8,053 bases of DNA from Desulfuromonadales bacterium (lineage in GTDB: Bacteria; Desulfobacterota; Desulfuromonadia; Desulfuromonadales; BM103), in the NCBI GenBank assembly GCA_030630015.1, contig DAOVNV010000107.1, positions 1 to 8,053 of the forward strand, given 5' to 3'. A model generated the notes under the pieces. That model ran no database searches and was not told the origin of the DNA. It was given only the letters and a program-made list of their open reading frames with translations. The position numbers were made by a program, and so were the translations under genes. Each line of letters opens with the position of its first letter. Positions within the stretch are counted from its first letter, which is position 1. Below, in pieces: positions 1 through 6,426 of the stretch.

Positions 1-1
1 G

Positions 2-706
2 ATCCGCTTTCACACTGACGCTGTCCAGGCCGTTGGCAAGTTGCCGATTGATGTGCAGAAGGCCAATGTTGACCTGCTGGTTCTGTCCGGGCACAAGATC
101 GGCGCACCCAAGGGTGTCGGTGCGATTTATATCCGGCGTGGCACACGCATGGTTCCTTTGCTGCACGGCGGCCACCAGGAGCGCAATCGGCGGGCTGGAA
201 CCCAGAATGTGGCCGGGATTGTCGCCTTGGGCAAGGCCTGCGAACTGGCAGAGTTGGAGCGGGAAGCATTCTATTCGAGGGTACGCACCCTGCGCGACAA
301 ACTGGAAGACGGCATCGCAGCCCAGATTCCGGATATCAAGCTGAATGGTACGCCTTATCGTGACCAGCGTCTTCCGAATACGCTCAATGTGAGTTTTGCC
401 TACATCGAAGGTGAGTCGCTGCTGCTCAACCTGGATATGTACGGCATTGCGGCTTCTTCAGGTTCCGCTTGCACCTCCGGTTCTCTCGAACCGTCCCATG
501 TCATGGGCGCCATGTGCGTCGAGGTGACTCTGGCCCATTCAAGTACCCGCTTCAGCCTCGGACCGGAAACCACCGAGGAAGAAATTGATCGTGTCCTCGA
601 AGTGCTGCCGGCGACCATACAGCGTCTACGAGACATGAGTCCGCTTTACAACTGCGGAAAATCTTTAGAAGAATGTTTGACTTGCGAAACGGTCAAGCGG
701 TTTTAA
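2..706 (+). CDS. nifS: Cysteine desulfurase, NifS/IscS type (5' end outside window)
   Basis: This is a PLP-dependent cysteine desulfurase, which removes sulfur from L-cysteine as an enzyme-bound persulfide for Fe-S cluster assembly and tRNA thiolation in the cytoplasm. The frame is already open at base 2. The visible 234 residues are roughly the last 60% of a family that is usually near 390-400 residues. They begin with FHTDAVQ, whose Asp and Gln contact PLP in the family. SGHK follows, with the PLP-binding lysine at bases 95-97, and then the SGSACTSG loop with the persulfide-carrying cysteine at bases 470-472, followed by HSSTRFSLG. After the usual end near MSPLY the protein continues with a Cys-containing tail, NCGKSLEECLTCETVKRF. 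The scaffold gene follows 31 bases downstream, so the two very probably form one transcript. The neighbouring NifU-type scaffold favours the name nifS, but a housekeeping IscS role fits equally well because no nitrogenase genes are visible. Confidence 0.95.
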   Translation: MRFHTDAVQAVGKLPIDVQKANVDLLVLSGHKIGAPKGVGAIYIRRGTRMVPLLHGGHQERNRRAGTQNVAGIVALGKACELAELEREAFYSRVRTLRDKLEDGIAAQIPDIKLNGTPYRDQRLPNTLNVSFAYIEGESLLLNLDMYGIAASSGSACTSGSLEPSHVMGAMCVEVTLAHSSTRFSLGPETTEEEIDRVLEVLPATIQRLRDMSPLYNCGKSLEECLTCETVKRF

Positions 707-737
707 AGTCGAAACAAATTTTTCAGGAGAATCAGAT

Positions 738-1106
738 ATGTATACAGATAAGGTCATGGATCACTTCACCAACCCTCGTAATGTTGGTGCCATCGATGAC
801 GCCAACGGCGTCGGGGAGGTTGGCAATGCCTCCTGCGGCGACATCATGAAGATTTATCTCAAGGTTAAGGACAACATCATCAAGGATGTCAAGTTCAAGA
901 CGTTCGGCTGTGGTGCGGCCATTGCCACCTCGTCCATGGTCACCGAAATGGCGATTGGCAAAACGATTGAAGAAGCCCTCGAACTGAGCAACCAGGCGGT
1001 CGCTGAGGCCCTGGACGGTCTGCCTGCCCAGAAGATGCACTGTTCGAACCTTGCAGCAGATGCCTTGCATGAAGCAATTAAAAACTACCGTGATGAAAAC
1101 AGTTAA
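738..1106 (+). CDS. nifU: Fe-S cluster assembly scaffold, NifU N-terminal/IscU type
   Basis: This is a stand-alone IscU-like scaffold of 122 residues on which Fe-S clusters are built from sulfur delivered by the cysteine desulfurase. The three cluster-ligand cysteines are C33 (in GNASCGD, with the conserved D35), C58 (in FGCGAAIA) and C102 (in KMHCSNLA). The length matches a single IscU domain, so the ferredoxin-like and C-terminal Nfu domains of full nitrogenase NifU are absent. The segment that is LPPVK in classical IscU, the docking site for the HscA chaperone, reads LPAQK here, and no hscA or hscB gene follows. This resembles NifU-like scaffolds of anaerobes that work without that chaperone pair, which is an inference. 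The ATG is preceded by a good Shine-Dalgarno sequence, AGGAGA, at 725-730. It lies 31 bases after nifS, and a probable terminator follows. Confidence 0.96.
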   Translation: MYTDKVMDHFTNPRNVGAIDDANGVGEVGNASCGDIMKIYLKVKDNIIKDVKFKTFGCGAAIATSSMVTEMAIGKTIEEALELSNQAVAEALDGLPAQKMHCSNLAADALHEAIKNYRDENS

Positions 1107-1138
1107 CTGTTGATATTTAATCTCACTTGTTAGATCTT

Positions 1139-1172
1139 GGAGGGTGGTTCTTGTTGAACCGCTCTCCTTTGC
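1139..1172 (+). terminator. Probable rho-independent terminator after nifU
   Basis: Bases 1139-1150 (GGAGGGTGGTTC) pair with 1156-1167 (GAACCGCTCTCC) to give a 12-bp RNA stem that includes two G-U pairs, with a five-base loop, TTGTT. The stem is followed by the interrupted U-tract TTTGCTTT. It lies 33 bases after the nifU stop and 49 bases before the mnmA ATG. It could end the nifSU transcript or attenuate read-through into mnmA. The imperfect U-tract lowers confidence. Confidence 0.55.
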
Positions 1173-1220
1173 TTTGAGCGCTTCTCTTTGTGCCCTGATG
1201 TCTTCGTGGTAAACAGAATA

Positions 1221-2312
1221 ATGCAAATTGAGCCTGGAAAAAGAGTCGTGGTCGCCATGAGCGGCGGGGTTGATTCCTCTGTGGCTGCCGCCCTGTTGAA
1301 AGAGCAGGGCTGTGAAGTGATCGGCATGACCATGCAGATCTGGGATTATTCCAGCTTTGCGGCAGAAAAGGGTGAAACCTTTGGGACCTGCTGTTCGCTG
1401 GACGATGTGCATGATGCCCGACGGGTGGCCGACAGCCTGAATATCCCTTTTTATGTCGTCAACTTTGAAAAAGAATTCGACAAAAAGGTCATCGACAAGT
1501 TCTGCGATGATTATTTCAGTGGCAGAACACCCAATCCATGTGTGCTGTGCAATCAGGTTCTTAAATTTGAGACCCTGTTGCGCCGCGCCCGGGAACTTGA
1601 GGCTGATTATCTGGTGACGGGACATTACGCCCGGATTGTCCATGAGGATGATCGGTATTCATTACGCAAAGGGCGGGACCATGCCAAGGATCAAAGCTAT
1701 TTTCTGTTCACCTTGACCCAGGAACAGATGCAATTCATTCGCTTTCCCCTCGGTGATCTGGCCAAGGAGGAAGTCCGCTCCCATGCGGCGAGGCTTGGTT
1801 TGCGCGTGGCTGAAAAGCCCGAGAGCCAGGACATCTGTTTTGTGCCTGACGGTGACTACGTGCGCTTCCTCGAAGAGCAGCGCGGTACAGGCAGCATGGA
1901 TGGAGAAATCGTACATGTCGATGGACAGGTCCTCGGTCGTCATCAGGGAACCTATCGATATACAATTGGCCAGCGCCGAGGCCTGGGTCTGAGTTGGCCC
2001 GAGCCGCTTTATGTCGTTGCCATTGACGCGCCAAACCGGCGGGTGGTTGTCGGTGAAAAACAGCATCTTTCCGTGGAACATTGCCGGGTTCAGAATCTGA
2101 ACTGGATGATTCCCGCTCCGAATGAAGCATTTAAAGCGGCTTGCCGCATCAGGTATAGTCACAAGGAAGTTCCTGCAAGCATTACCCCACGTGAAGATGG
2201 TTCCATCGATGTCCGCTTCGATGATCCTCAGCAGGGTGTTACGCCGGGTCAGGCCGCAGTTTTTTATGATGGTGACCGCGTCCTCGGCGGCGGATGGATC
2301 GATACCGAGTGA
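1221..2312 (+). CDS. mnmA: tRNA-specific 2-thiouridylase MnmA
   Basis: MnmA activates U34 of tRNA-Lys, -Glu and -Gln with ATP and installs sulfur to make 2-thiouridine, using persulfide sulfur that comes from a cysteine desulfurase such as the one encoded upstream. Counting from this ATG (363 residues), the PP-loop SGGVDSS is at 14-20, the NPCVLCN segment with catalytic C106 at 104-110, GHYAR at 133-137, KDQSYFL near 155, SQDICF with the second catalytic cysteine C205 at 201-206, and GQRRGLG at 249-255. A C-terminal beta-barrel region completes the protein. The length is normal. The frame is also open to a TTG at 1188, but the ATG at 1221 places the start just before the usual KRVVVAMSGG opening. 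The ribosome binding site is weak. The stop codon touches the first heptamer array. Confidence 0.96.
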   Translation: MQIEPGKRVVVAMSGGVDSSVAAALLKEQGCEVIGMTMQIWDYSSFAAEKGETFGTCCSLDDVHDARRVADSLNIPFYVVNFEKEFDKKVIDKFCDDYFSGRTPNPCVLCNQVLKFETLLRRARELEADYLVTGHYARIVHEDDRYSLRKGRDHAKDQSYFLFTLTQEQMQFIRFPLGDLAKEEVRSHAARLGLRVAEKPESQDICFVPDGDYVRFLEEQRGTGSMDGEIVHVDGQVLGRHQGTYRYTIGQRRGLGLSWPEPLYVVAIDAPNRRVVVGEKQHLSVEHCRVQNLNWMIPAPNEAFKAACRIRYSHKEVPASITPREDGSIDVRFDDPQQGVTPGQAAVFYDGDRVLGGGWIDTE

Positions 2313-2340
2313 CGCGGAACGCGGAACGAGGTACGCGGAA
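2312..2340 (+). repeat. Heptamer array 1 (GAACGCG-type units)
   Basis: This is a period-7 array of about four units that begins at the last base of the mnmA stop codon. The units are ACGCGGA, ACGCGGA, ACGAGGT and ACGCGGA, which in another phase read GAACGCG, GAACGAG and GTACGCG. It is an imperfect inverted copy of array 2 at 2408-2437. Over the best 26 positions about 23 could pair, enclosing a loop of roughly 70 bases that contains candidate mtaB starts. Confidence 0.85.
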
Positions 2341-2380
2341 AACTTTTTAAAAATTCGTGCAGGCTTTGAAGAACTCCCTT

Positions 2381-3733
2381 ATGCCACAAAGCGAAAGATA
2401 TAGAAATCGCGTCCCGCGTCCCGCGTCCCGCGTCCCGACGTTGCAAACGGTATCGTTTGCAACGCTCGGTTGCAAAACCAACCAGTTCGAGACGGCGGCG
2501 ATGCAGGAGCGGTTAAGTGGTGCGGGTTATCGGATTGTGCCGTTTGAAGAGGGCGCAGAACTGGTGGTCGTCAATACCTGCACCGTGACGGGGGCGACCG
2601 ATGCTCAGTCGCGTAACCTGGTTCGGCGCGCTCGGCGCCTCAATCCGGAATGCCGGGTGGTCGTGACCGGCTGTTATGCCCAGGTTAATCCGCAGGTGTT
2701 TGCCGACTTGCCAGGGGTCAGCCTGGTGATCGGCAATGAAGAGAAAAAGCAACTGCTTGAGCTGCTGGAAAACAATGCAGACGAAGTCAAAGTGGCCGTT
2801 GCGGATATCAGACAGGTCGAAACAGCCTGCCTGCCGCCATTGACCAGCTTTGCCGGGCGCAGCCGGGCTTTTGTGCAGATCCAGAACGGCTGTGATGCTT
2901 TTTGCAGTTACTGTATCATTCCCTATGCACGCGGTACGAGCCGTTCCTCCGCGCCTGACGAAGTGGTCAGCCAGGTCAACAGCCTGGTTGATGCCGGTTA
3001 TCCGGAAGTAGTTCTGACCGGCATCCATATCGGTGGCTATGGTCTCGACCTGACCCCGTCGACGAGTCTGCTCGAACTGGTTAGGTGCATCGAACAGAAA
3101 ACAGCTCTGCCGCGTCTGCGTCTCGGTTCGGTGGAGCCAACGGAAATCCCCGATGCCCTGATCGAGACCGTAGCTGCTTCATCGATCCTCTGCCCCCATT
3201 TTCACATCCCTCTCCAGTCCGGAGACACTGCTGTATTGCAGCGCATGGGCCGCCATTATGACCGCGACTTTTTCCGTGCTCTGGTGCTGCGCATCCACAA
3301 ACACTTGCCCGATGCGGCGATCGGTCTCGACGTGATTACCGGCTTCCCTGGCGAGACAGAGGATGAGTTTGCTAATACCCTCGAATTGATTGCCGACCTG
3401 CCGGTCAGTCATCTGCATGTCTTCCCCTTCAGCAAGCGCCTCGGCACTCCAGCCGCTGCTATGCCTGATCAGGTTCCCGGAGACGTCAGTAAGGCCCGCG
3501 CTGCCCGGTTGCGTGATCTCGGAGAGATGAAACTTCAAGCTTTTGCGGAACGATTTGTCGGCCAGACTCTGGAAGTCGTCGTGGAGTCCGGATCGGAGGG
3601 TAAACGCTTGAAGGGCGTATCTCGCAACTATCTCGACGTGGTCTTTGACGGTCCGGAGGAATTGTGTGGTGTGGCGGTTGTGATAGAAGTGACTGGTGTC
3701 GATGGAACCAGACTGGACGGACGCTTGGGGTGA
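2381..3733 (+). CDS. mtaB: tRNA t6A37 methylthiotransferase MtaB (radical SAM)
   Basis: MtaB converts N6-threonylcarbamoyladenosine at position 37 of tRNA to its 2-methylthio form (ms2t6A), using SAM and two [4Fe-4S] clusters. From the ATG at 2381 (450 residues) the N-terminal UPF0004 domain carries C31 (TLGCKTNQ), C67 (NTCTVT) and C98 (TGCYAQ), which bind the auxiliary cluster. The radical SAM motif CxxxCxxC follows at C171, C175 and C178 in NGCDAFCSYC. A TRAM domain lies at roughly 390-450. The TLGCK motif, spacing and length separate it from MiaB and RimO. The start is uncertain: GTG 2357, ATG 2381 and TTG 2441 are all in frame and none has a clear Shine-Dalgarno. The family normally begins close to the TTG, so the first ~20 residues here (including VPRPASRVP) are translated from heptamer array 2. 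It follows mnmA by 68 bases and probably shares its transcript. Confidence 0.94.
   Translation: MPQSERYRNRVPRPASRVPTLQTVSFATLGCKTNQFETAAMQERLSGAGYRIVPFEEGAELVVVNTCTVTGATDAQSRNLVRRARRLNPECRVVVTGCYAQVNPQVFADLPGVSLVIGNEEKKQLLELLENNADEVKVAVADIRQVETACLPPLTSFAGRSRAFVQIQNGCDAFCSYCIIPYARGTSRSSAPDEVVSQVNSLVDAGYPEVVLTGIHIGGYGLDLTPSTSLLELVRCIEQKTALPRLRLGSVEPTEIPDALIETVAASSILCPHFHIPLQSGDTAVLQRMGRHYDRDFFRALVLRIHKHLPDAAIGLDVITGFPGETEDEFANTLELIADLPVSHLHVFPFSKRLGTPAAAMPDQVPGDVSKARAARLRDLGEMKLQAFAERFVGQTLEVVVESGSEGKRLKGVSRNYLDVVFDGPEELCGVAVVIEVTGVDGTRLDGRLG
2408..2437 (-). repeat. Heptamer array 2 (four exact CGCGTCC units)
   Basis: Four perfect tandem copies of CGCGTCC at 2408-2435 are followed by a partial CG. 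On the minus strand the unit reads GGACGCG, which matches the GNAC-plus-tail form of the other arrays. It lies inside the 5' end of the mtaB frame. Three units are 21 bases, so translation gives a seven-residue period, VPRPASR. It is inverted relative to array 1. Confidence 0.92.
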
Positions 3734-3768
3734 GGGAAATCTGATTTAATAAATATCACTAAATAAAA

Positions 3769-5076
3769 TCAAGAACGAATCAATTCCTGCCCCCTCCTGA
3801 CATTGACAGTTAGCAGCAGTGCAATTCCCAGAATAAAAAATATTGCAAGTGAGAGGATGGCGATCCGGTTGGAGCCGGTCATTTCGATCAGTAGAGCGAA
3901 GAAGAAAGGACCGAGGATCGATGCAAACTTGGAACTGATCGCGTAGAAGCCGAAGAACTCGGCGCTACGCTGTTTCGGAACCATTGAGGCAAAAAAGGAG
4001 CGACTGATCGCCTGGCTGCCACCCAATACCAGGGCCACCGCGAAGCCAAGTCCCCAGAACTCGGTGGCCGAGCGCATGATCGAGGCATAGAAGGCAATGG
4101 CGCTGAAGATAAGAAGGCAGGCCAGGATGGCATTGCGGGAACCCCAGCGACCAGCGATGCGGGAAAAAATCAGGGCGCCGGGCATGGCCACGAACTGGAT
4201 CATCAAGAAACACCCGAGAATGGTGCCTTGCTCCAGCCCTAACTCCTCACGGGCGAAGATTGCCGAAACCACGATAATCGTCTGGATGCCGTCATTGTAA
4301 AGCAAAAAAGCCAGCAGGAAACGCAGCAGGTCAGGATACTGCTTCAGGTGCAAGAAAACTCGCAGGTAGTCTCCAGGGCGGCGCGGCGCCGTTGCCGAAA
4401 TGTTTACGGGAGGTTCATCCCGGATCCAAAGAAAACAGGGCAGGGCGAAACCAATCCACCATGCGCCGGTCAGCAGAAAGCCGAATCTGGTTGCCTCGGC
4501 GATATCTTCGAAACCGAACCGGGCATACCCCTTGATCAGGGCAAAAACAATCAGCAGGGCAAGTCCGCCGCCCAGGTAGCCGAAAGCAAAGCCGCGTGCA
4601 GAGAGCCGGTCGGCATCATGGCCGGTTGCCAGGTTTGGCAGGTAGGCATTGTAGAAGATGTTGCCGGCAGCGAAGCCGATATTACCGAGGATGAACAGCA
4701 GGGCAACCTGCCAGTACTGCCCCGGTCCGGTCAGCCAGAGAGCGCAGGTTGACAGGGATCCGACGGTGCAGAACAGGATCAGAAGAGGTCGCCGCCAGCC
4801 GCGCTGGTCGGCCAGGTTGCCGATGCCGGGGGCCGCCAGGGCGACAATGACCATAGACAGGGAGACGGTGTAGCCCCAGAAAGCGGTCGTGGGGATCGGT
4901 TCGGAACTCCAGGGGACTGATATCCCGGCATCAGGGGCGATTCCGGCAAAATAGACCGGCAGCACTGCTGCCAGAATGACCGTGGCAAAGGCTGAGTTGG
5001 CCCAGTCGTACATGCACCACGCAAAGCGGGCTTTGCTTTGGGGTGCGGGGCTCGGGGTTCGGGGCGCGAAAGTCAA
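3769..5076 (-). CDS. MFS permease, UMF1/Atg22-like family
   Basis: This is a 435-residue integral membrane transporter of the major facilitator superfamily, with about twelve hydrophobic segments. The family hallmarks are AWCMYDWANSAFAT in the first helix (19-32), the segment FYNAYLPNLA (141-150), RGFAFGYLGGG (161-171) and LLYNDGIQTI (258-267). These are typical of bacterial relatives of the vacuolar amino-acid effluxer Atg22 (UMF1 family). The substrate cannot be told from sequence. The only plausible start is TTG at 5076: an in-frame stop lies 18 bases upstream, and the next in-frame ATG falls inside the conserved first helix. A G-run nine bases upstream may serve as Shine-Dalgarno. Residues 4-12 (APRTPSPAP) are encoded by heptamer array 3. 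The gene follows the YkgJ-like gene by 77 bases on the same strand and converges on mtaB with only 35 bases between the stops. Confidence 0.9.
   Translation of the reverse strand: MTFAPRTPSPAPQSKARFAWCMYDWANSAFATVILAAVLPVYFAGIAPDAGISVPWSSEPIPTTAFWGYTVSLSMVIVALAAPGIGNLADQRGWRRPLLILFCTVGSLSTCALWLTGPGQYWQVALLFILGNIGFAAGNIFYNAYLPNLATGHDADRLSARGFAFGYLGGGLALLIVFALIKGYARFGFEDIAEATRFGFLLTGAWWIGFALPCFLWIRDEPPVNISATAPRRPGDYLRVFLHLKQYPDLLRFLLAFLLYNDGIQTIIVVSAIFAREELGLEQGTILGCFLMIQFVAMPGALIFSRIAGRWGSRNAILACLLIFSAIAFYASIMRSATEFWGLGFAVALVLGGSQAISRSFFASMVPKQRSAEFFGFYAISSKFASILGPFFFALLIEMTGSNRIAILSLAIFFILGIALLLTVNVRRGQELIRS
5040..5067 (-). repeat. Heptamer array 3 (CCC-tailed units)
   Basis: Four period-7 units read on the + strand GGGGTGC, GGGGCTC, GGGGTTC and GGGGCGC. 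On the minus strand they are GCGCCCC, GAACCCC, GAGCCCC and GCACCCC. The CCC tail is constant and the four-base head varies. The array is translated as part of the N-terminus of the MFS permease, upstream of the first conserved helix. Confidence 0.85.
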
Positions 5077-5153
5077 AACCTCATTCCCCCATCAGAACAC
5101 TAAAGGCGAAGGACAGATAAAACCTGAAAAGTTCAAAAGCAAGTTCGTTAAGG

Positions 5154-5501
5154 CTATGGTTTAACATTAATCAAAGGCTTGGGTTCTCTGTTTTTACAGA
5201 TTTTGACAGATTCTGATCGCGGCAAAAGTCTTTGACCTTGATTAACCTCGCGCTCCGCCCCCGAGTCTAAACGATAAGCACAAGTGTCCGGGAGCCAATC
5301 CGCCTCTGCAATTACTTCCGGCGTCAGCTTGACGCATCCTTCACCAACATCAAACCGTTTATGGTAAACGCGGCATTCACGCGTAACAATGTCGAGATGC
5401 CGGCAGGGCACGGGCGTGGTGACAATGCGGCCGCGCTTGTCGATCTTCTTTTCGAAGCAGCACAGGCCACAACGTTGACAGATGTCCTCCCAGTCGACCA
5501 T
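5154..5501 (-). CDS. YkgJ/YcgN-type Cys-cluster protein, atypical C-terminus
   Basis: This 115-residue protein belongs to the CxxCxxCC group (YkgJ/YcgN, UPF0260), thought to bind zinc or iron through a cysteine cluster; its molecular role is not established. The visible motifs are CQRCGLCC at 8-15, PCRHLD at 32-37, CRVYHKRF at 43-50, GCVKLTP at 55-61 and DWLPDTCAYRL at 68-78. After residue 78 the family similarity stops. The remaining 37 residues are polar and basic, and from about residue 86 they are encoded by a degenerate repeat region at 5167-5245. The normal HPL-containing C-terminal part is missing, and E. coli YcgN is recalled as about 150 residues. Either the gene lost its 3' end to a repeat or this is a short variant. 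The ATG shares its A with the stop of the upstream gene (TGATG) and has no Shine-Dalgarno, so translational coupling is likely. Confidence 0.85.
   Translation of the reverse strand: MVDWEDICQRCGLCCFEKKIDKRGRIVTTPVPCRHLDIVTRECRVYHKRFDVGEGCVKLTPEVIAEADWLPDTCAYRLDSGAEREVNQGQRLLPRSESVKICKNREPKPLINVKP
5167..5245. repeat. Short degenerate repeat with inverted ends, in 3' end of ykgJ-like gene
   Basis: TTAATCAAAGG at 5167-5177 and CCTTGATTAA at 5236-5245 are inverted copies with one base missing. They enclose adjacent direct repeats ACAGATTTTG and ACAGATTCTG (5196-5215) and a small hairpin, TCTGTTTTTACAGA (5186-5199). No transposase is present. The segment supplies codons for the non-family C-terminus of the YkgJ-like protein. 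Whether it is a miniature mobile element or an expanded simple repeat cannot be decided from one copy. Confidence 0.5.
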
Positions 5502-6316
5502 CAGCGGGAGAGGTCGATCAGTAGCTGCTTGTCGTTGTGTATGACACTGGTCGGGCCCGCACCATTCAATAGGGTCAGAAACAGGCCGGACAGTGAATGA
5601 CCATCAGTTATCGCCAATGATTTTTCATACTGGTGCCAGCGTTTCAGCAGTGCCTGGGTGTCCTCAGGAGACTGTTGTCCGAGGTTGACTGCCAGGAATT
5701 CGGGGGCCGCTTCCGATCCATAAGGGTCGACTGGTTCGGCTGATGAAACGAGAACCGGCCCCCTGTTCGGGAACTCGAGATTGAAACGCTGCAGGTAAGC
5801 TTCGCTCAATCTGAAGTTGTAAGGTTGTCGGCCCAGCTTAATAGTTGACTGCGGTTGTTCAACCGGGATCAGGAAACGGTTGCCAAGGCTGGCCGGAACG
5901 CTGGCAGCAGGAAGGGTTTCAATAGTCAGGATCAGGTCTTCCAGTACACCGACAGCTTGCGTATCTTCCAGATCACCCAGGAACAACAGATAAGTATATG
6001 CTCCGAATTCACCCGGATTGATGTCGGTTTCGTCGAGCGACTGCCAGTTTGCGGCACCGGGAATATCTGATGGTCCGGTTCCAACTTCACCCGTTTCCTT
6101 GGCCGCCTTGCGGCGTTCCAGGGCTTTTAGCTTGTCCTGGAGCAGCTTCAGCTTTTCCTGGACGCCCTGAATCTTTTCAATTGTTTCTATGCGTTCCTGT
6201 TCGTTGACTGACTTTTTTTCGAACAGGCCCAGGATTGCCAGAGCAGGACTGGCAGAAGCGAACAGCAGTATCACAAGAAGGATGCTGATGCGGGATGTGC
6301 TTATGAAATTCAACAT
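5501..6316 (-). CDS. Secreted coiled-coil protein of unknown function
   Basis: I do not recognise this 271-residue protein. It opens with a clear Sec signal peptide: a short n-region with R9, a hydrophobic core at about 10-22, and SASPALA with probable cleavage after A27. A charged coiled-coil stretch follows at about 38-74, with heptad positions filled by I43, I46, V52, L56, L59, L63 and L66. Next comes a Gly/Pro linker and a predominantly mixed soluble domain of about 180 residues without cysteines. A periplasmic location is likely because no later membrane segment is visible. AAGGA lies ten bases upstream of the ATG. Its stop overlaps the start of the YkgJ-like gene by one base, so the two are probably co-translated and may work together, but the shared function is unknown. 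It could be a Desulfuromonadales-restricted family. Confidence 0.85.
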   Translation of the reverse strand: MLNFISTSRISILLVILLFASASPALAILGLFEKKSVNEQERIETIEKIQGVQEKLKLLQDKLKALERRKAAKETGEVGTGPSDIPGAANWQSLDETDINPGEFGAYTYLLFLGDLEDTQAVGVLEDLILTIETLPAASVPASLGNRFLIPVEQPQSTIKLGRQPYNFRLSEAYLQRFNLEFPNRGPVLVSSAEPVDPYGSEAAPEFLAVNLGQQSPEDTQALLKRWHQYEKSLAITDGHSLSGLFLTLLNGAGPTSVIHNDKQLLIDLSR

Positions 6317-6426
6317 GTCAGGAAATTCCTTTAGAGCTGAAGCGATATGTATACTGATACTTATTTTCTACCAGACTTCTGGGCGTGGGGGAAGGGGGGA
6401 GATTGATTGAAAGTCGTTGTGTCGGC

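Noticed and set aside
1188..1220. N-terminal extension of MnmA from the TTG at 1188
   Set aside because: The added residues are encoded by degenerate repeat sequence and the ATG at 1221 matches the family start.
732..1643. Long minus-strand open frame (303 codons) opposite nifU and the start of mnmA
   Set aside because: It runs antisense to two clearly recognised genes, resembles no family and has no supporting context. It is a shadow of their codon bias.
1662..2162. Minus-strand open frame of 166 codons opposite mnmA
   Set aside because: Antisense to conserved MnmA catalytic sequence, with no recognisable domain.
2312..2440. CRISPR-like array
   Set aside because: The repeats are contiguous heptamers without spacers, and no cas genes are present.
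2513..3028. Minus-strand open frame of 171 codons opposite mtaB
   Set aside because: Antisense to the MtaB Fe-S motifs, with no family resemblance.
3740..3770. AT-rich partial palindrome between mtaB and the permease as a bidirectional terminator
   Set aside because: Only about six bases (TGATTT/AAATCA) pair well and the stem lacks GC, so a stable terminator cannot be supported.
4348..4752. Plus-strand open frame of 134 codons opposite the MFS permease
   Set aside because: Low-complexity polar translation, antisense to conserved transmembrane segments.
6348..6353. TATACA as a -10 box for the secreted-protein gene on the minus strand
   Set aside because: The hexamer 16-18 bases further upstream is a poor -35, and the region may simply be read through from the DksA-like gene.
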